This document shows positions 18,890 to 27,397 of a stretch of 64,000 bases of DNA, one piece after another. The stretch comes from JAHELQ01 sp964491915 (lineage in GTDB: Bacteria; Acidobacteriota; Aminicenantia; UBA2199). The stretch spans positions 8,660-72,659 of the forward strand of contig CAZBHS010000030.1 in assembly GCA_964491915.1 (NCBI GenBank). Direction: 5' to 3'. The translations under genes were made by a program, and so were the position numbers. Numbering within the stretch: position 1 is the stretch's first letter; every line of letters starts with the position of its first letter. The notes beneath the pieces are model-generated. The model did no database searches and was not told the DNA's origin. It saw only the letters and a program-made list of their open reading frames with translations.

Positions 18890-20350
18890 ATGAAAAGACA
18901 TTTAGGCTGGATATGCATTTTTCTTGTCGTGATTTTTGTTTTCCCCCAATGCAACAAAGTACCGTCGGAGATGAGTGTAGAGGAAGTTCAGGGAATGTTG
19001 CAAAAAGTGAATGCCAATCCTTATGGCGTTAAATTCCAGGCGAAGGATCAGGATATATCGACCCGTCCCGCGGAGTTGGAGGACGATTGCGAAGGATTTG
19101 TGATTACTTTTAAAGAGCCGGGCATCACGTTTGATACCGCGGTGTTGAAAGAATTTTACCCGCAGATGAAAAAAACCGTGATTCCGGTAACCGCCAAAGA
19201 GATGGTGATGTCCTATGACTATAAAAAAGAGCAGTTGGTTCTTATGTCGTTCAGCGGCGTTGCCATAGATTTGAATCTTTTGGATTTAGTGGAGACGAAT
19301 GCTGGTAAAGGCCAGGAAATGCCTGTCGAAGGCCCTGTTTTGGTGAAGTTTACGGCCAATAAAGTGGCGTTGAAGAATTACAACATCACCGCGTTGCTGA
19401 ACTCTACGGAGAAAACGGCAAAAGAGGTTCTGCTCCAGTTCATGGCGGAAAACTACAATCTCCATTCCGTTGTGACGGATATGGAATTGAAGGCGTCCAT
19501 GGATTTGGGACAGGAAAGGAAGACCAATATCGCTATCACATCAGAACGGGTCGAAGGGCACCAGAGAATGCGCTCCGATTTTTTCACCTCATGGTTAAAA
19601 GAGGAGATGACTGCTGAAAAGGCCGATCGCATGATGGCCGGCGGCTTACCGCTGTTTCATGTGTATGGTAAATCCTTGAACACCAACGTCAGTGTGGAGT
19701 CCATGGGCAAAGAGGTTGCGGTCGGTAATCTCTGGCAGGTGGATTTCGCTAATTTTCTCAAACCGGACGATAAAGGTAAATTTTTCCAATACGGCTTTTT
19801 CTACAATATTAAGCAATTGAGATCCTCGATCCCGGCGGCCGACGGTTTGGAGCAATTGCTCACCAATTTCAAAGAGCTGAATATTAATGTGATTATCAAT
19901 CATATCACTCCCGAGCTAGTGGCGGCTTATTTGCAGATGACGTCCATCAACTTTTCCGGCAAATACAAAGACGATCAAGCGCGGCAGCAGGCTTTGATGA
20001 AAGAAGGGATGGGGTTTGCCCAGAAAATGCTGGCATCGAAACCAATTCTCAACTTCACTATCATGCCCTTTAGAAATCATTTCGGAGAGATCAATCTTAA
20101 CAGCAGCTTTCAATTTGTCACCGCCGGATGGCCGCAAGGCAAGGCAACGGTTAAAGTGAAAGATATGTCCAAAATGGCAGCCAATATCGAGAAAGATGAC
20201 TTTATTAATGGTGAAATCAAGAAAAAAATGATTTTGATTCTTAATGAATATTTCCTGCCGGACCCCAAGGATACAGGTGTTTTGACCTTTGAGGTGGAAC
20301 CCGGACAGCCCGGACGTTTTATTCTTAATGGAAAACCCTTGAAAAAATAA
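18890..20350 (+). CDS. Probable exported lipoprotein of unknown function
   Basis: This 486-residue protein starts after AAGGAGG. The N-terminus MKRHLGWICIFLVVIFVFPQCNK looks like a lipoprotein signal with Cys21, but FPQC is a poor lipobox. The rest is soluble, mixed alpha/beta, with no motif I recognise. It stands alone between the divergent propeller/AraC regulator and the RiPP precursors. A strong hairpin follows it. The regulator next door may control it. Confidence 0.7.
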   Translation: MKRHLGWICIFLVVIFVFPQCNKVPSEMSVEEVQGMLQKVNANPYGVKFQAKDQDISTRPAELEDDCEGFVITFKEPGITFDTAVLKEFYPQMKKTVIPVTAKEMVMSYDYKKEQLVLMSFSGVAIDLNLLDLVETNAGKGQEMPVEGPVLVKFTANKVALKNYNITALLNSTEKTAKEVLLQFMAENYNLHSVVTDMELKASMDLGQERKTNIAITSERVEGHQRMRSDFFTSWLKEEMTAEKADRMMAGGLPLFHVYGKSLNTNVSVESMGKEVAVGNLWQVDFANFLKPDDKGKFFQYGFFYNIKQLRSSIPAADGLEQLLTNFKELNINVIINHITPELVAAYLQMTSINFSGKYKDDQARQQALMKEGMGFAQKMLASKPILNFTIMPFRNHFGEINLNSSFQFVTAGWPQGKATVKVKDMSKMAANIEKDDFINGEIKKKMILILNEYFLPDPKDTGVLTFEVEPGQPGRFILNGKPLKK

Positions 20351-20374
20351 TTTGAAGTATTTATAATGAATTTT

Positions 20375-20401
20375 CGGGCAAGCGGATCGACCGCTTGTCC
20401 G
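20375..20401. other. Stable hairpin between the lipoprotein and precursor 2
   Basis: CGGGCAAGCGG and CCGCTTGTCCG form an 11-bp stem with one G-T pair and the loop ATCGA. No T-tract follows on either strand. A TATAAT at about 20361-20366 lies just before it, so the hairpin may sit at the 5' end of the precursor-2 transcript. Confidence 0.5.
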
Positions 20402-20479
20402 ACTATGTGATGCAGTTTGAGATAGTTTATGGAAAAAAGACGTTGGAACATGCAGAATGAGAATTTAGGAGGAAGTATA

Positions 20480-20680
20480 ATGCGTACAAAAAAAACAAAC
20501 AAAAAACTATCTTTGAAGAAGATGACCGTTAGCAGCCTATCCGAAGGAATGCTGCGCCGGGTCAATGGCGGAGAGCCGAAAGTGAGAGCTCTTAGAACCC
20601 GCTACACCGGTTGCAACTATGAATTCGCGGGAGACAATTTGCTTACCATCGAATTGTCCTTGTGCGACCAGTGCGGCTAA
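20480..20680 (+). CDS. Lanthipeptide-like RiPP precursor peptide 2
   Basis: This 66-residue peptide starts at ATG 20480 after AGGAGG; an in-frame ATG at 20429 is less likely. The leader MRTKKTNKKLSLKKMTVSSL...RRVNGG is the class I lanthipeptide-like leader with a double-Gly end. The core (EPKVRALRTRYTGCNYEF...) carries Thr/Ser and three Cys, two of them in the end CDQCG. The block ALRTRYTGCN is shared with precursor 3, so the two are paralogues. No modification enzyme lies nearby. Confidence 0.72.
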   Translation: MRTKKTNKKLSLKKMTVSSLSEGMLRRVNGGEPKVRALRTRYTGCNYEFAGDNLLTIELSLCDQCG

Positions 20681-20840
20681 CGCGTTAATTAATTGATTCT
20701 CGTGATTTTGTAGCCGTTTTTCTTTTCGACATTTTTTTTCAATTGTTATGTGTGTGGATTTTCCGCTCCGTTTTTTTATTTGTTACCCGGAGCTTAATTG
20801 TTTATGTGTGTGTGTGGTGTGTATGTAAAGGAGAAGATTT

Positions 20841-21038
20841 ATGCGAACAAAAAAAACGAACAAGACGTTGTCTTTAAAAAAGGTTACAGTTAGTTCTTTG
20901 TCTGATGGAACATTGAGTCGAATTAATGCCGGCGGCCTCGAAGGCGAGGCTCTCAGGACAAGGTACACAGCGTGCAACAATGGAGCGCGCAATGTTGCGA
21001 TAATCACTGGACTATCGAATGTGGGCGTTTGTGTTTAG
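20841..21038 (+). CDS. Lanthipeptide-like RiPP precursor peptide 3
   Basis: This 65-residue peptide starts after AAGGAGAAG. Its leader MRTKKTNKTLSLKKVTVSSL is almost the same as that of precursor 2, ending INAGG in place of VNGG. The core contains ALRTRYTACN, as in precursor 2, then diverges to end in GVCV with two Cys in all. The pair looks like a recent duplication with a conserved front and a variable tail. It has no neighbouring maturase or exporter. Confidence 0.7.
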   Translation: MRTKKTNKTLSLKKVTVSSLSDGTLSRINAGGLEGEALRTRYTACNNGARNVAIITGLSNVGVCV

Positions 21039-21113
21039 GCCGTTATCGGCTGCATTGAGGGTTAACGACTTTTTTATTTCTTTTTAAAGTACCTTTATCT
21101 GTGCACTGTACAG

Positions 21114-21144
21114 CTTTTTGCACAAAAAAGTGGTACTTTTTTTT
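21114..21144. repeat. A/T-rich GCA-A(n)-GTGG element, copy B
   Basis: This stretch has CTTTTTGCAC, six A, GTGGTAC and eight T. Here AAAAAAGT pairs with ACTTTTTT around GGT. It lies about 75 bases after precursor 3 and resembles the element at 188-216 near precursor 1. It could terminate the precursor transcript. Confidence 0.3.
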
Positions 21145-21235
21145 AGGAACTGTATATAAGCAGGTTACCAGTGGCCGGTGTCCCGCCTGGGGGCGGGATG
21201 CCATGTTTTCTCCCTTATCTCTGTCGGATTCCTTC

Positions 21236-21264
21236 TTGTACGGGGGAGGGAAATGGTGTATAAT
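21236..21264 (+). promoter_or_regulatory. Promoter of the 21273 gene (leaderless)
   Basis: TTGTAC (21236-21241), a 17-base spacer and TATAAT (21259-21264). The ATG is at 21273, eight bases after the -10 box, so the mRNA should have almost no leader. No Shine-Dalgarno site is seen. Confidence 0.65.
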
Positions 21265-21272
21265 CACAGATC

Positions 21273-21635
21273 ATGAGACCATATCTAATTTTATTCATAT
21301 CCTGGCTGTTCCCTGGAGCAGGGCATTTCATGCAAAAGAAATATGTGAAAGGCATTGTGTTCTTCGCGGGAATAGTACTTCTTTTGGTTCTCGGCTTGCT
21401 CATGCAGGGGAAATTTTATTCCACCAAACCGTTTCACCCGCTAATGGTGCTCGGTTTTTTGGGCGACCTCGGGAATGGGGTTTTTTATTTTATCATTCAG
21501 TTATTGGGCCTGGGCAAAGGAAATATTGAGGCGGTCACCTTTCATTATGGTACCACCTATCTAGTGACCGCGGGCCTTGTCAATTATCTTGTGGCCTTGA
21601 ACGCCTATGATATTGCCAGGGGGAAGAGAAAATGA
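21273..21635 (+). CDS. Small multi-pass membrane protein, DUF6677-like
   Basis: This 120-residue protein opens LILFISWLFPGAGHFMQKKYVKG, the TM2/DUF6677-type motif (PGaGHf...KG), and has about four hydrophobic segments. The end YLVTAGLVNYLVALNAYDIARGKRK is also typical of that family, common in Acidobacteriota and Aminicenantes and without known function. It overlaps the next small gene by four bases (ATGA). Confidence 0.72.
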   Translation: MRPYLILFISWLFPGAGHFMQKKYVKGIVFFAGIVLLLVLGLLMQGKFYSTKPFHPLMVLGFLGDLGNGVFYFIIQLLGLGKGNIEAVTFHYGTTYLVTAGLVNYLVALNAYDIARGKRK

Positions 21636-21811
21636 TCGGTTTTTTTAGAAGCCATTTTATCTCAATGTTGGTGTATGCGCTTATCGTATCCGTAATTCTG
21701 GCTTTTATAAAATACGACGATAAAAAGGCTATTTTGCGCTATTGGGTTAAACTATTCCTTTACATGGTATTCGGAGTCGTGGCCTTTAGTTGGTTTATGT
21801 ATCTCGTCTAA
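21632..21811 (+). CDS. 59-residue membrane protein
   Basis: ATG at 21632 overlaps the preceding stop in ATGA and the frame runs to TAA at 21809-21811. It encodes two hydrophobic helices (SMLVYALIVSVILAFI; LFLYMVFGVVAFSWFMYLV) joined by a charged loop KYDDKKAILRYW. The coupling to the DUF6677-like gene and the clean two-helix pattern make it a real gene. I know no family for it. Confidence 0.7.
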   Translation: MIGFFRSHFISMLVYALIVSVILAFIKYDDKKAILRYWVKLFLYMVFGVVAFSWFMYLV

Positions 21812-21836
21812 GGGGAACGAATTGTTACGATTGTTC

Positions 21837-21874
21837 TCCACCAGGCCTTTTCGCGGGAAAGATTTCCTGGTGGA
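21837..21874. terminator. Hairpin between convergent genes
   Basis: TCCACCAGG and CCTGGTGGA form a perfect 9-bp stem, with CTTT/AAAG able to extend it inside the loop. It sits between the ends of the 21632 gene and the minus-strand barrel gene. No T-tract follows, so its efficiency as a terminator is uncertain. Confidence 0.45.
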
Positions 21875-21901
21875 TGAACTGTGGTTGATAAGAGATTCCG
21901 C

Positions 21902-22540
21902 TTAAAACGAAATCCCAAGGCCCCCCATCAGGGAAAAGCCGTTCAATTTTCTTTCTTCCAGATAGATAGATCCACTGTTATCGGTAATGATGTTTTCTTC
22001 GGGAACAATATTCAAGAAAATGTATTTACCTTTGATATCAACATATAAAGACCTGGTGAAGTAAAATTTCAGTCCGCCTTCCGCAAAGAAGCCGACTTCC
22101 TTGGTGTTGAACTCATTGGTTTCGTTGCCGATGGCAACCTCTTCCTTGACATTGTAATATCCGGCGCCGGCTCCCAGGTAAGGGATAAATTTCCCTGTGG
22201 CGAGAAAAATTCTCATTCCGGCTTCTATCGGCATGATTGTCAATTTAGCCTCTTCTCCGGTTAGAGTGGTGTTACCGTTGACAGTGAGATAATCGGAATG
22301 GATAAACGCGACAGTGGTTTTGCCTATTCTGTAAGAGAGATCAAAACCGTAAACCAGATTGTTTTTTCCGAAAACTCTTTCATACATTTTTTCCGGGATG
22401 CTGCGGATTCCGGCGCTCACAGTGATCGAGAACTTGCCGATTTCCGGTTCGCCCTTCGCCCTGTCCTGGGCGTTCAAGACACCGGGGATTGCCAGAGCGA
22501 TTACCAATAAGAACACCAACATGTATTCTGATTTTTTCAT
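21902..22540 (-). CDS. Outer-membrane beta-barrel protein
   Basis: This 212-residue protein has a signal peptide (MKKSEYMLVFLLVIALAIPGVLNA) after AGGAGG; the frame opens 21 codons earlier, but only this ATG has a Shine-Dalgarno site. Alternating strands follow (KFSITVSAGIRSIPEKMY, FIPYLGAGAGYYNVKEE, VGFFAEGGLKFYFTRSLYVD) and the chain ends in the terminal Phe of GLGISF, as expected for an eight-strand OmpA/OmpW-like barrel. No OmpA peptidoglycan domain is present. Its ligand is unknown. Confidence 0.78.
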   Translation of the reverse strand: MKKSEYMLVFLLVIALAIPGVLNAQDRAKGEPEIGKFSITVSAGIRSIPEKMYERVFGKNNLVYGFDLSYRIGKTTVAFIHSDYLTVNGNTTLTGEEAKLTIMPIEAGMRIFLATGKFIPYLGAGAGYYNVKEEVAIGNETNEFNTKEVGFFAEGGLKFYFTRSLYVDIKGKYIFLNIVPEENIITDNSGSIYLEERKLNGFSLMGGLGISF

Positions 22541-22681
22541 CCTGCCTCCTAGTTTTGCTCGACTGATCTTGTGTTTGCAAAATCTGAAATCGTATGATAG
22601 CATTTATAGAAATAAAATGCAATCATACATTCTGGCTGGCTTCAGAGATAGGACGATACATAATTTCATGGGATACTATTG

Positions 22682-24076
22682 ATGATAACTGATTTGATTT
22701 TTCTTGCGATTGGTTTTTTTCTGGGACTGGCGGTCGCCTGGCTGTTTATATGGAGAAGCTGGCGGAACCAGGCGGAGCGAGCGAGATTGGAGTATAGTAC
22801 CGAGATAGCGTTGCAAAAAGAACGCATCGAGGAGCGCAACCGGGATATTTCCCACCTGCGGACCATAGAGCGTCAACTAAAGGATGATCTGGAAGCGAGG
22901 ACCAACGAAGTGTTGTCGTTGCGGGAGCAATTGGCGGCGTTACATGAACAATTGCGAGGGCAGCGAAAATCTGAATCCGAGAAACTGGCGCTCCTGGAAG
23001 AAGCGAAGCAGCGGTTGGCGGAATCTTTTAAGGCCCTGTCCCTGGAGGCGTTGGAGAACAATAACCAGACTTTTATGGCGTTGGCCAATCAAAGGTTGGA
23101 AGGATTCCGCCAGAATACCAGGGAGGAAATTGAATTGCGCAAGCAAGCTGTGGAACGTCTGGTGAAGCCCATAAAAGATTCTCTCGACCAGGTGGACCGG
23201 CGCATCTATGAAGTGGAGAAAGAACGACATGTGGCCTATGCGGGATTGTTGGAACAGGTCAAATTAATGGCGGATTCGCACCGGCATCTTCACGAAGAAA
23301 CCTCCAAACTTGTGCGGGCGCTTCAGAGTCCGACGGTGCGGGGCCGTTGGGGAGAGGTGCAGTTGAAGCGGGTGGTGGAATTGGCGGGGATGATCGAGTA
23401 TTGCGATTTCATTCAGCAGGAGACCAGTCACGCGGAGGAGGGGACGATTCGCCCGGATATGATTGTGTGCTTGCCCAACGCGAAACAGATCGTGGTGGAC
23501 GCCAAGGCTCCGCTCAAAGCGTTTTTGGATGCGATGGAAGCCAAAGACGAGCAGCGGCGTGCTCAATTGATTCGTAGTCATGCGGAACATATACGCAAAC
23601 ATCTGGCTCAATTGAGCGGGAAGCGTTACTGGGCCCAATTCGAACAGGCCCCGGAATTTGTGGTGATGTTCCTTCCGGGGGAAAGTTTTTTTAGCGCCGC
23701 GTTGCAATCGGCTCCTGAATTGATCGAATATGGGGTGGAGCGGAGAGTGATATTGGCGACGCCGACGACATTGATTGCTTTGTTAAAGGCGATCGCGTAT
23801 GGCTGGAAACAGGAAAAAGTGGCGCAAAACGCTGAACAAATCAGCCGGTTGGGAAAAGAACTTTATGATCGCATCGCTACGTTGGTCACCCATTTCAATG
23901 AGATGAAAGGCGGTTTGGAAAAAGCGGTAGCGTCTTATAATAAAGCGGTGGGATCGTTGGAAAGCCGGGTCCTGGTGTCGGCACGGAAGTTCGGGGAGCT
24001 GGGGATATCCGCCGCGAAAGAGAGTGAAACGGTTGCGGCTATAGATTCATCCTTGCGGGAGGTTAAAGAAATATAG
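22682..24076 (+). CDS. rmuC: DNA recombination protein RmuC
   Basis: This 464-residue protein has an N-terminal membrane helix (LIFLAIGFFLGLAVAWLFIW), a long coiled coil to about residue 190, then the RmuC domain: SPTVRGRWGEVQLKRVVELAGM, RPDMIVCLPNAKQIVVDAKAPL, FEQAPEFVVMFLPGESFFSAAL and LATPTTLIALLKAIAYGW. RmuC is a nuclease-fold protein that limits inversions at short repeats. The VDAK motif is the conserved nuclease-like core. ATG 22682 is chosen; a TTG lies just before it. No clear Shine-Dalgarno site is visible. Confidence 0.95.
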   Translation: MITDLIFLAIGFFLGLAVAWLFIWRSWRNQAERARLEYSTEIALQKERIEERNRDISHLRTIERQLKDDLEARTNEVLSLREQLAALHEQLRGQRKSESEKLALLEEAKQRLAESFKALSLEALENNNQTFMALANQRLEGFRQNTREEIELRKQAVERLVKPIKDSLDQVDRRIYEVEKERHVAYAGLLEQVKLMADSHRHLHEETSKLVRALQSPTVRGRWGEVQLKRVVELAGMIEYCDFIQQETSHAEEGTIRPDMIVCLPNAKQIVVDAKAPLKAFLDAMEAKDEQRRAQLIRSHAEHIRKHLAQLSGKRYWAQFEQAPEFVVMFLPGESFFSAALQSAPELIEYGVERRVILATPTTLIALLKAIAYGWKQEKVAQNAEQISRLGKELYDRIATLVTHFNEMKGGLEKAVASYNKAVGSLESRVLVSARKFGELGISAAKESETVAAIDSSLREVKEI

Positions 24077-24166
24077 TGATTTCTGGGCAGGAGAAAATAT
24101 TAAATTAATCAGGTCAATGTATTGCATTCGCCCTTAAAATTTTATATAACGAGTCTTGGAGGAATC

Positions 24167-25369
24167 ATGATAGATTACGAACAATTTTTTTCCAGTAGTG
24201 CAAAACGAATGAAAAAATCTGAAATCCGTGAGTTGCTCAAATTAACACGGCAACCAGGTATCATATCCTTCGCAGGCGGCTTGCCTGCTCCCGATTTATT
24301 TCCAGTTGAGGAAATCAAAGAAATTTCCCAGCTCATTTTGGACCGTGAAGGAACTGTCGCTTTACAATACGGGCCCACCGAAGGCGACACTGTGTTGCGG
24401 GAAGAGCTTTTGAAACTCTCCAAAAAAAATGGTGTGGATATTTCACTCGATCAATTAGTGATCATTACTTCCTCCCAACAGGGATTGGATTTGGTAGGCA
24501 AGGTGTTTGTAGATCCCGGAGATATTGTCATGACCGGCAACCCTACTTACGTGGGCGGCATCCAGGCCTTTAACTCCTACGGAGCCAAAATGGTCGGTAT
24601 CGACCTTGACGACCAGGGGATGAATGTCGAATTGCTGGAGGCAAAGATCAAGGCGTTGGCCGCTGACGGCAAAAAGCCGAGATTCATATATGTCGTGCCC
24701 GATTTTCAGAATCCTTCAGGTCTCACTATGGGGCTGGAGCGGCGGAAGCAACTCATCGATGTGGCGGAGCGTTACGATTTAATTATTATCGAGGACTCTC
24801 CGTATCGCCAGTTGCGCTTCGAGGGCGAAGCGGAACCCCCGCTGATAAGTCTGAATCCTGAGCGGGTATTGGCTCTTTATACCTTTAGTAAAATATTGTT
24901 ACCGGGATTTCGTCTTGGATGGATGGCCGGCCCCAAAACTTTGATCCAAAAGATGGTGGTGGCCAAGCAGGCGGTGGATCTTTGCTCGCCTCCGTTCAAC
25001 CAGGCGATACTCGCCGAATATGTCAAGCGCGGAAGCCTTGAAAAGCAGATTGGCAAAATCATCGCCGCTTACCGCGACAAACGCGACTTCATGTTGGCTA
25101 AGTTGGAAGAGTATATGCCGAAAATGGACGGATTGAAATGGACGCGTCCCCAGGGCGGTCTCTTCTTATGGGTAACGGTACCCCCACATATTGATACCAC
25201 TGAAATTTTCCCCAAAGCGATCGAGAAGAAAGTGGCTTATGTGGTGGGGCGCGCGTTTTTTCCCAATGAAGGCGGGCAGCACGCCATGCGTATCAATTTT
25301 TCTTACGCGTCAAAAGAGGACATCGACCAGGGCGTTCAACGTCTGGCTGAATTGATTAAAGAAGCCTAA
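24167..25369 (+). CDS. PLP-dependent class I/II aminotransferase (2-aminoadipate transaminase-like)
   Basis: This 400-residue fold-type I aminotransferase has FAGGLPAPDLFP near the start, ALQYGPTEGDTVLREEL, SSQQGLDLVGKVFVDPGD, PDFQNPSGLTM, the PLP lysine in TFSKILLPGFRLGW and the carboxylate-binding Arg in the final block MRINFSYASKEDI. This is the LysN/kynurenine aminotransferase II/MocR-like group; exact substrates cannot be told. ATG 24167 follows GGAGG; a longer frame from 24122 lacks a site. A hairpin terminator follows. Confidence 0.9.
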   Translation: MIDYEQFFSSSAKRMKKSEIRELLKLTRQPGIISFAGGLPAPDLFPVEEIKEISQLILDREGTVALQYGPTEGDTVLREELLKLSKKNGVDISLDQLVIITSSQQGLDLVGKVFVDPGDIVMTGNPTYVGGIQAFNSYGAKMVGIDLDDQGMNVELLEAKIKALAADGKKPRFIYVVPDFQNPSGLTMGLERRKQLIDVAERYDLIIIEDSPYRQLRFEGEAEPPLISLNPERVLALYTFSKILLPGFRLGWMAGPKTLIQKMVVAKQAVDLCSPPFNQAILAEYVKRGSLEKQIGKIIAAYRDKRDFMLAKLEEYMPKMDGLKWTRPQGGLFLWVTVPPHIDTTEIFPKAIEKKVAYVVGRAFFPNEGGQHAMRINFSYASKEDIDQGVQRLAELIKEA

Positions 25370-25382
25370 AATATTAAAGCGT

Positions 25383-25425
25383 ACCGGTCGGGGACTATGA
25401 TGGCTCTGACCGGTTTTCTTTCTTC
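25383..25425. terminator. Bidirectional terminator between convergent genes
   Basis: ACCGGTC (25383-25389) pairs with GACCGGT (25408-25414), and the plus strand continues TTTTCTTTCTTC. On the minus strand the other side reads TTTAATATTTT. It overlaps the stop codon of the minus-strand lipoprotein gene and serves the aminotransferase from the plus side. Confidence 0.7.
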
Positions 25426-26219
25426 TCCTGATCCTCTGTTTTTTTCTGTGGCGGGGTCTCTTGTTTAAAGTTCAATATAATGGATGAGGTGACAGTCTGG
25501 CTTTGTTTACTGGATACCTGAAATTTTATTTCGATCTTGGCGCCGAGTTTTTTGATTTTTTCTTCATCCAATTCCCAGGATAATTCGCCGGTTTCCTGGT
25601 TCAGTTGAATCCCAACCTCTTTTGGAGAGAGCAATTCATATTTCATTGCATTTTCTTCAGACGCGATATTTTCTCCAATGGACGGATTGTATGCGTCGAT
25701 TTTGTATTTAATGGTACCGGGAATTATCAGCTCCCCGATGGGTGTCACCTTGATAACCGGAGCAGCGCCTTTGACTCTGATAAATTTACTTTTAAACAGA
25801 CCCGAGGTTTTGTTTCCTTTTTGGGCTGTTACCCAGCATTGAATCCAGTTGTTACATACAAAATAATCACTGCTGAGAGTGTTTTCTGTGGCATCGGTGA
25901 TTTCAACGCTATTGACGAACCAACGGTATTTGATCGCCGTATCCTCATCCTGTTCTTCCAGTTGAACTTCCACCAGTAAATCCTTTCCCGCCGTGGGGGC
26001 TTCCGGGAAGGCGACGTTTTTTATTTTGGGGGATTTCACTTCCTCTACAATTTCTTCTTCGTTGGCCTCTTCCGCTTCTTCCGATGAGACGTCGGATGTT
26101 TGTGTCTGGGTGTCCGGTATGACCTGGTTCGCCGTCGGGGTTTCTTTGTCGCCCCCTCCGCAGAAGTTGAGAGTTACTAGTATAATCAACAAAATAACCG
26201 CTTTTAGTAGTGTATTCAT
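25395..26219 (-). CDS. Lipoprotein at the end of the pseudopilin operon
   Basis: This 274-residue protein has a lipoprotein signal (LLIILVTLNFCGGGDK, lipid Cys20), then a long acidic linker rich in Glu. Two beta-rich domains follow, one with KYRWFVNSVEI and two Cys in the stretch around CNNWIQCW, one with an Ig/cadherin-like end (GIQLNQETGELSWEL). The tail is rich in Lys/Glu. It starts 30 bases after the PilW-like gene and is probably cotranscribed with the three pseudopilins, so a role in surface assembly or secretion is inferred. I do not recognise the family. Confidence 0.72.
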   Translation of the reverse strand: MNTLLKAVILLIILVTLNFCGGGDKETPTANQVIPDTQTQTSDVSSEEAEEANEEEIVEEVKSPKIKNVAFPEAPTAGKDLLVEVQLEEQDEDTAIKYRWFVNSVEITDATENTLSSDYFVCNNWIQCWVTAQKGNKTSGLFKSKFIRVKGAAPVIKVTPIGELIIPGTIKYKIDAYNPSIGENIASEENAMKYELLSPKEVGIQLNQETGELSWELDEEKIKKLGAKIEIKFQVSSKQSQTVTSSIILNFKQETPPQKKTEDQEKKENRSEPS

Positions 26220-26249
26220 CTAACTATCCTCTTATTTTCCGAATAGGTA

Positions 26250-27395
26250 TTAATAAATGATGTTATAGTTCCGTATCTGAACTTCGTACGACATATAGGA
26301 ATAGTGATAACGACCCACCGAGATCCTGGCGGCCGGCTGGTCTCCCATACGGGGTTTATCATAAACCATCCCCGATCCCGCGTGCTTCTCCACTTCCTCT
26401 TCAGTTCTAAACAGCGCGAAAACCCGGACCGCCGCGATATTACGGTTGCGGAATTGATCTATGAACGTACTACAATTCACATCGCCGGACGCTGCGCATG
26501 GATTGGCATAGGCTGTTCCGCCCGCGCCGTCTGTAACAGTGGAGGCCCAAAAGTTCGCTGGAACATCCCGGGTGATATATTCGTACTGTATGTCCAATAT
26601 ATTCGGTACAAACGGAACGCCTCTGGAGCTTGTCTCTTTTCCGGCTCCCAGCACATCAGGCTCTCCTTCGGTGTCCGTTGTGATGGTGAGTGTGCGAACT
26701 CCGTCTTCTTCACGTACTAGAAATATATTGAAGTAGGCGAGGCGGATGACTGGGGTTCCGGCGTAATAAATATAATCAAGGCCGGTTTTATTACTATCCG
26801 CGGAGTTGTGCTCATCGGTTAGGTCATTATATTTCGCTGTATTCAACAAACCGGAGTAGTACACCGGGGTGGCTCTGATGGCCAGGGAATTGGCGGCTAA
26901 ATTCGGCGTTTGCGTCACTTTGAAAACATAATAACCTTCAGCCCTAACCGCAATTCCGTAATCATTCAGTTGCCAGGCCGACGCGGTTCCGTCGAAAAGA
27001 TCCGAGGTGACGACTGCGACGGTGGTGTCGGAGGAGGGGTCGAAATTGGCTGATAGTTGCGTTGTCGCCATTGGATCGCCTGAGGCCAGGATAATCCCAT
27101 CCGGGAAATTGACATTGTTCAGGGGATAGATTCCCGTGAATGGGACTGGCGATCCGATGAAGGCCGGAGTATGCAGCAATGATAACACAGATCCTGCGCT
27201 GCGAAGGCTGTCGTATAGCAATACCTCGAGTGCCCGGGCTGCCTGGTTCATGTCCAATCTCCGTCCTTCCGTCAGGTGGGTACGCTGTGTTCTGAGGATA
27301 AGGGCGTAAATGGAAGCGACGATAATCAACAGGATGCTCGATGCTACAATCATCTCTATGAGGGTAAAACCTTTGTTATTTTTTTTGTGTTCCAT
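26250..27395 (-). CDS. PilW-like minor pseudopilin
   Basis: This 381-residue protein has a type IV prepilin leader KKNNKGFTLIEMIVASSILL: cleavage after Gly, Phe+1, Glu+5, then a hydrophobic helix. The large C-terminal part fits PilW/GspJ-like minor pilins. It begins two bases after the stop of the PilV-like gene. Such proteins prime assembly of type IV pili or type II secretion pseudopili. No assembly ATPase or prepilin peptidase is in the window, so the machine is encoded elsewhere. Confidence 0.82.
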   Translation of the reverse strand: MEHKKNNKGFTLIEMIVASSILLIIVASIYALILRTQRTHLTEGRRLDMNQAARALEVLLYDSLRSAGSVLSLLHTPAFIGSPVPFTGIYPLNNVNFPDGIILASGDPMATTQLSANFDPSSDTTVAVVTSDLFDGTASAWQLNDYGIAVRAEGYYVFKVTQTPNLAANSLAIRATPVYYSGLLNTAKYNDLTDEHNSADSNKTGLDYIYYAGTPVIRLAYFNIFLVREEDGVRTLTITTDTEGEPDVLGAGKETSSRGVPFVPNILDIQYEYITRDVPANFWASTVTDGAGGTAYANPCAASGDVNCSTFIDQFRNRNIAAVRVFALFRTEEEVEKHAGSGMVYDKPRMGDQPAARISVGRYHYSYMSYEVQIRNYNIIY

Positions 27396-27397
27396 AA

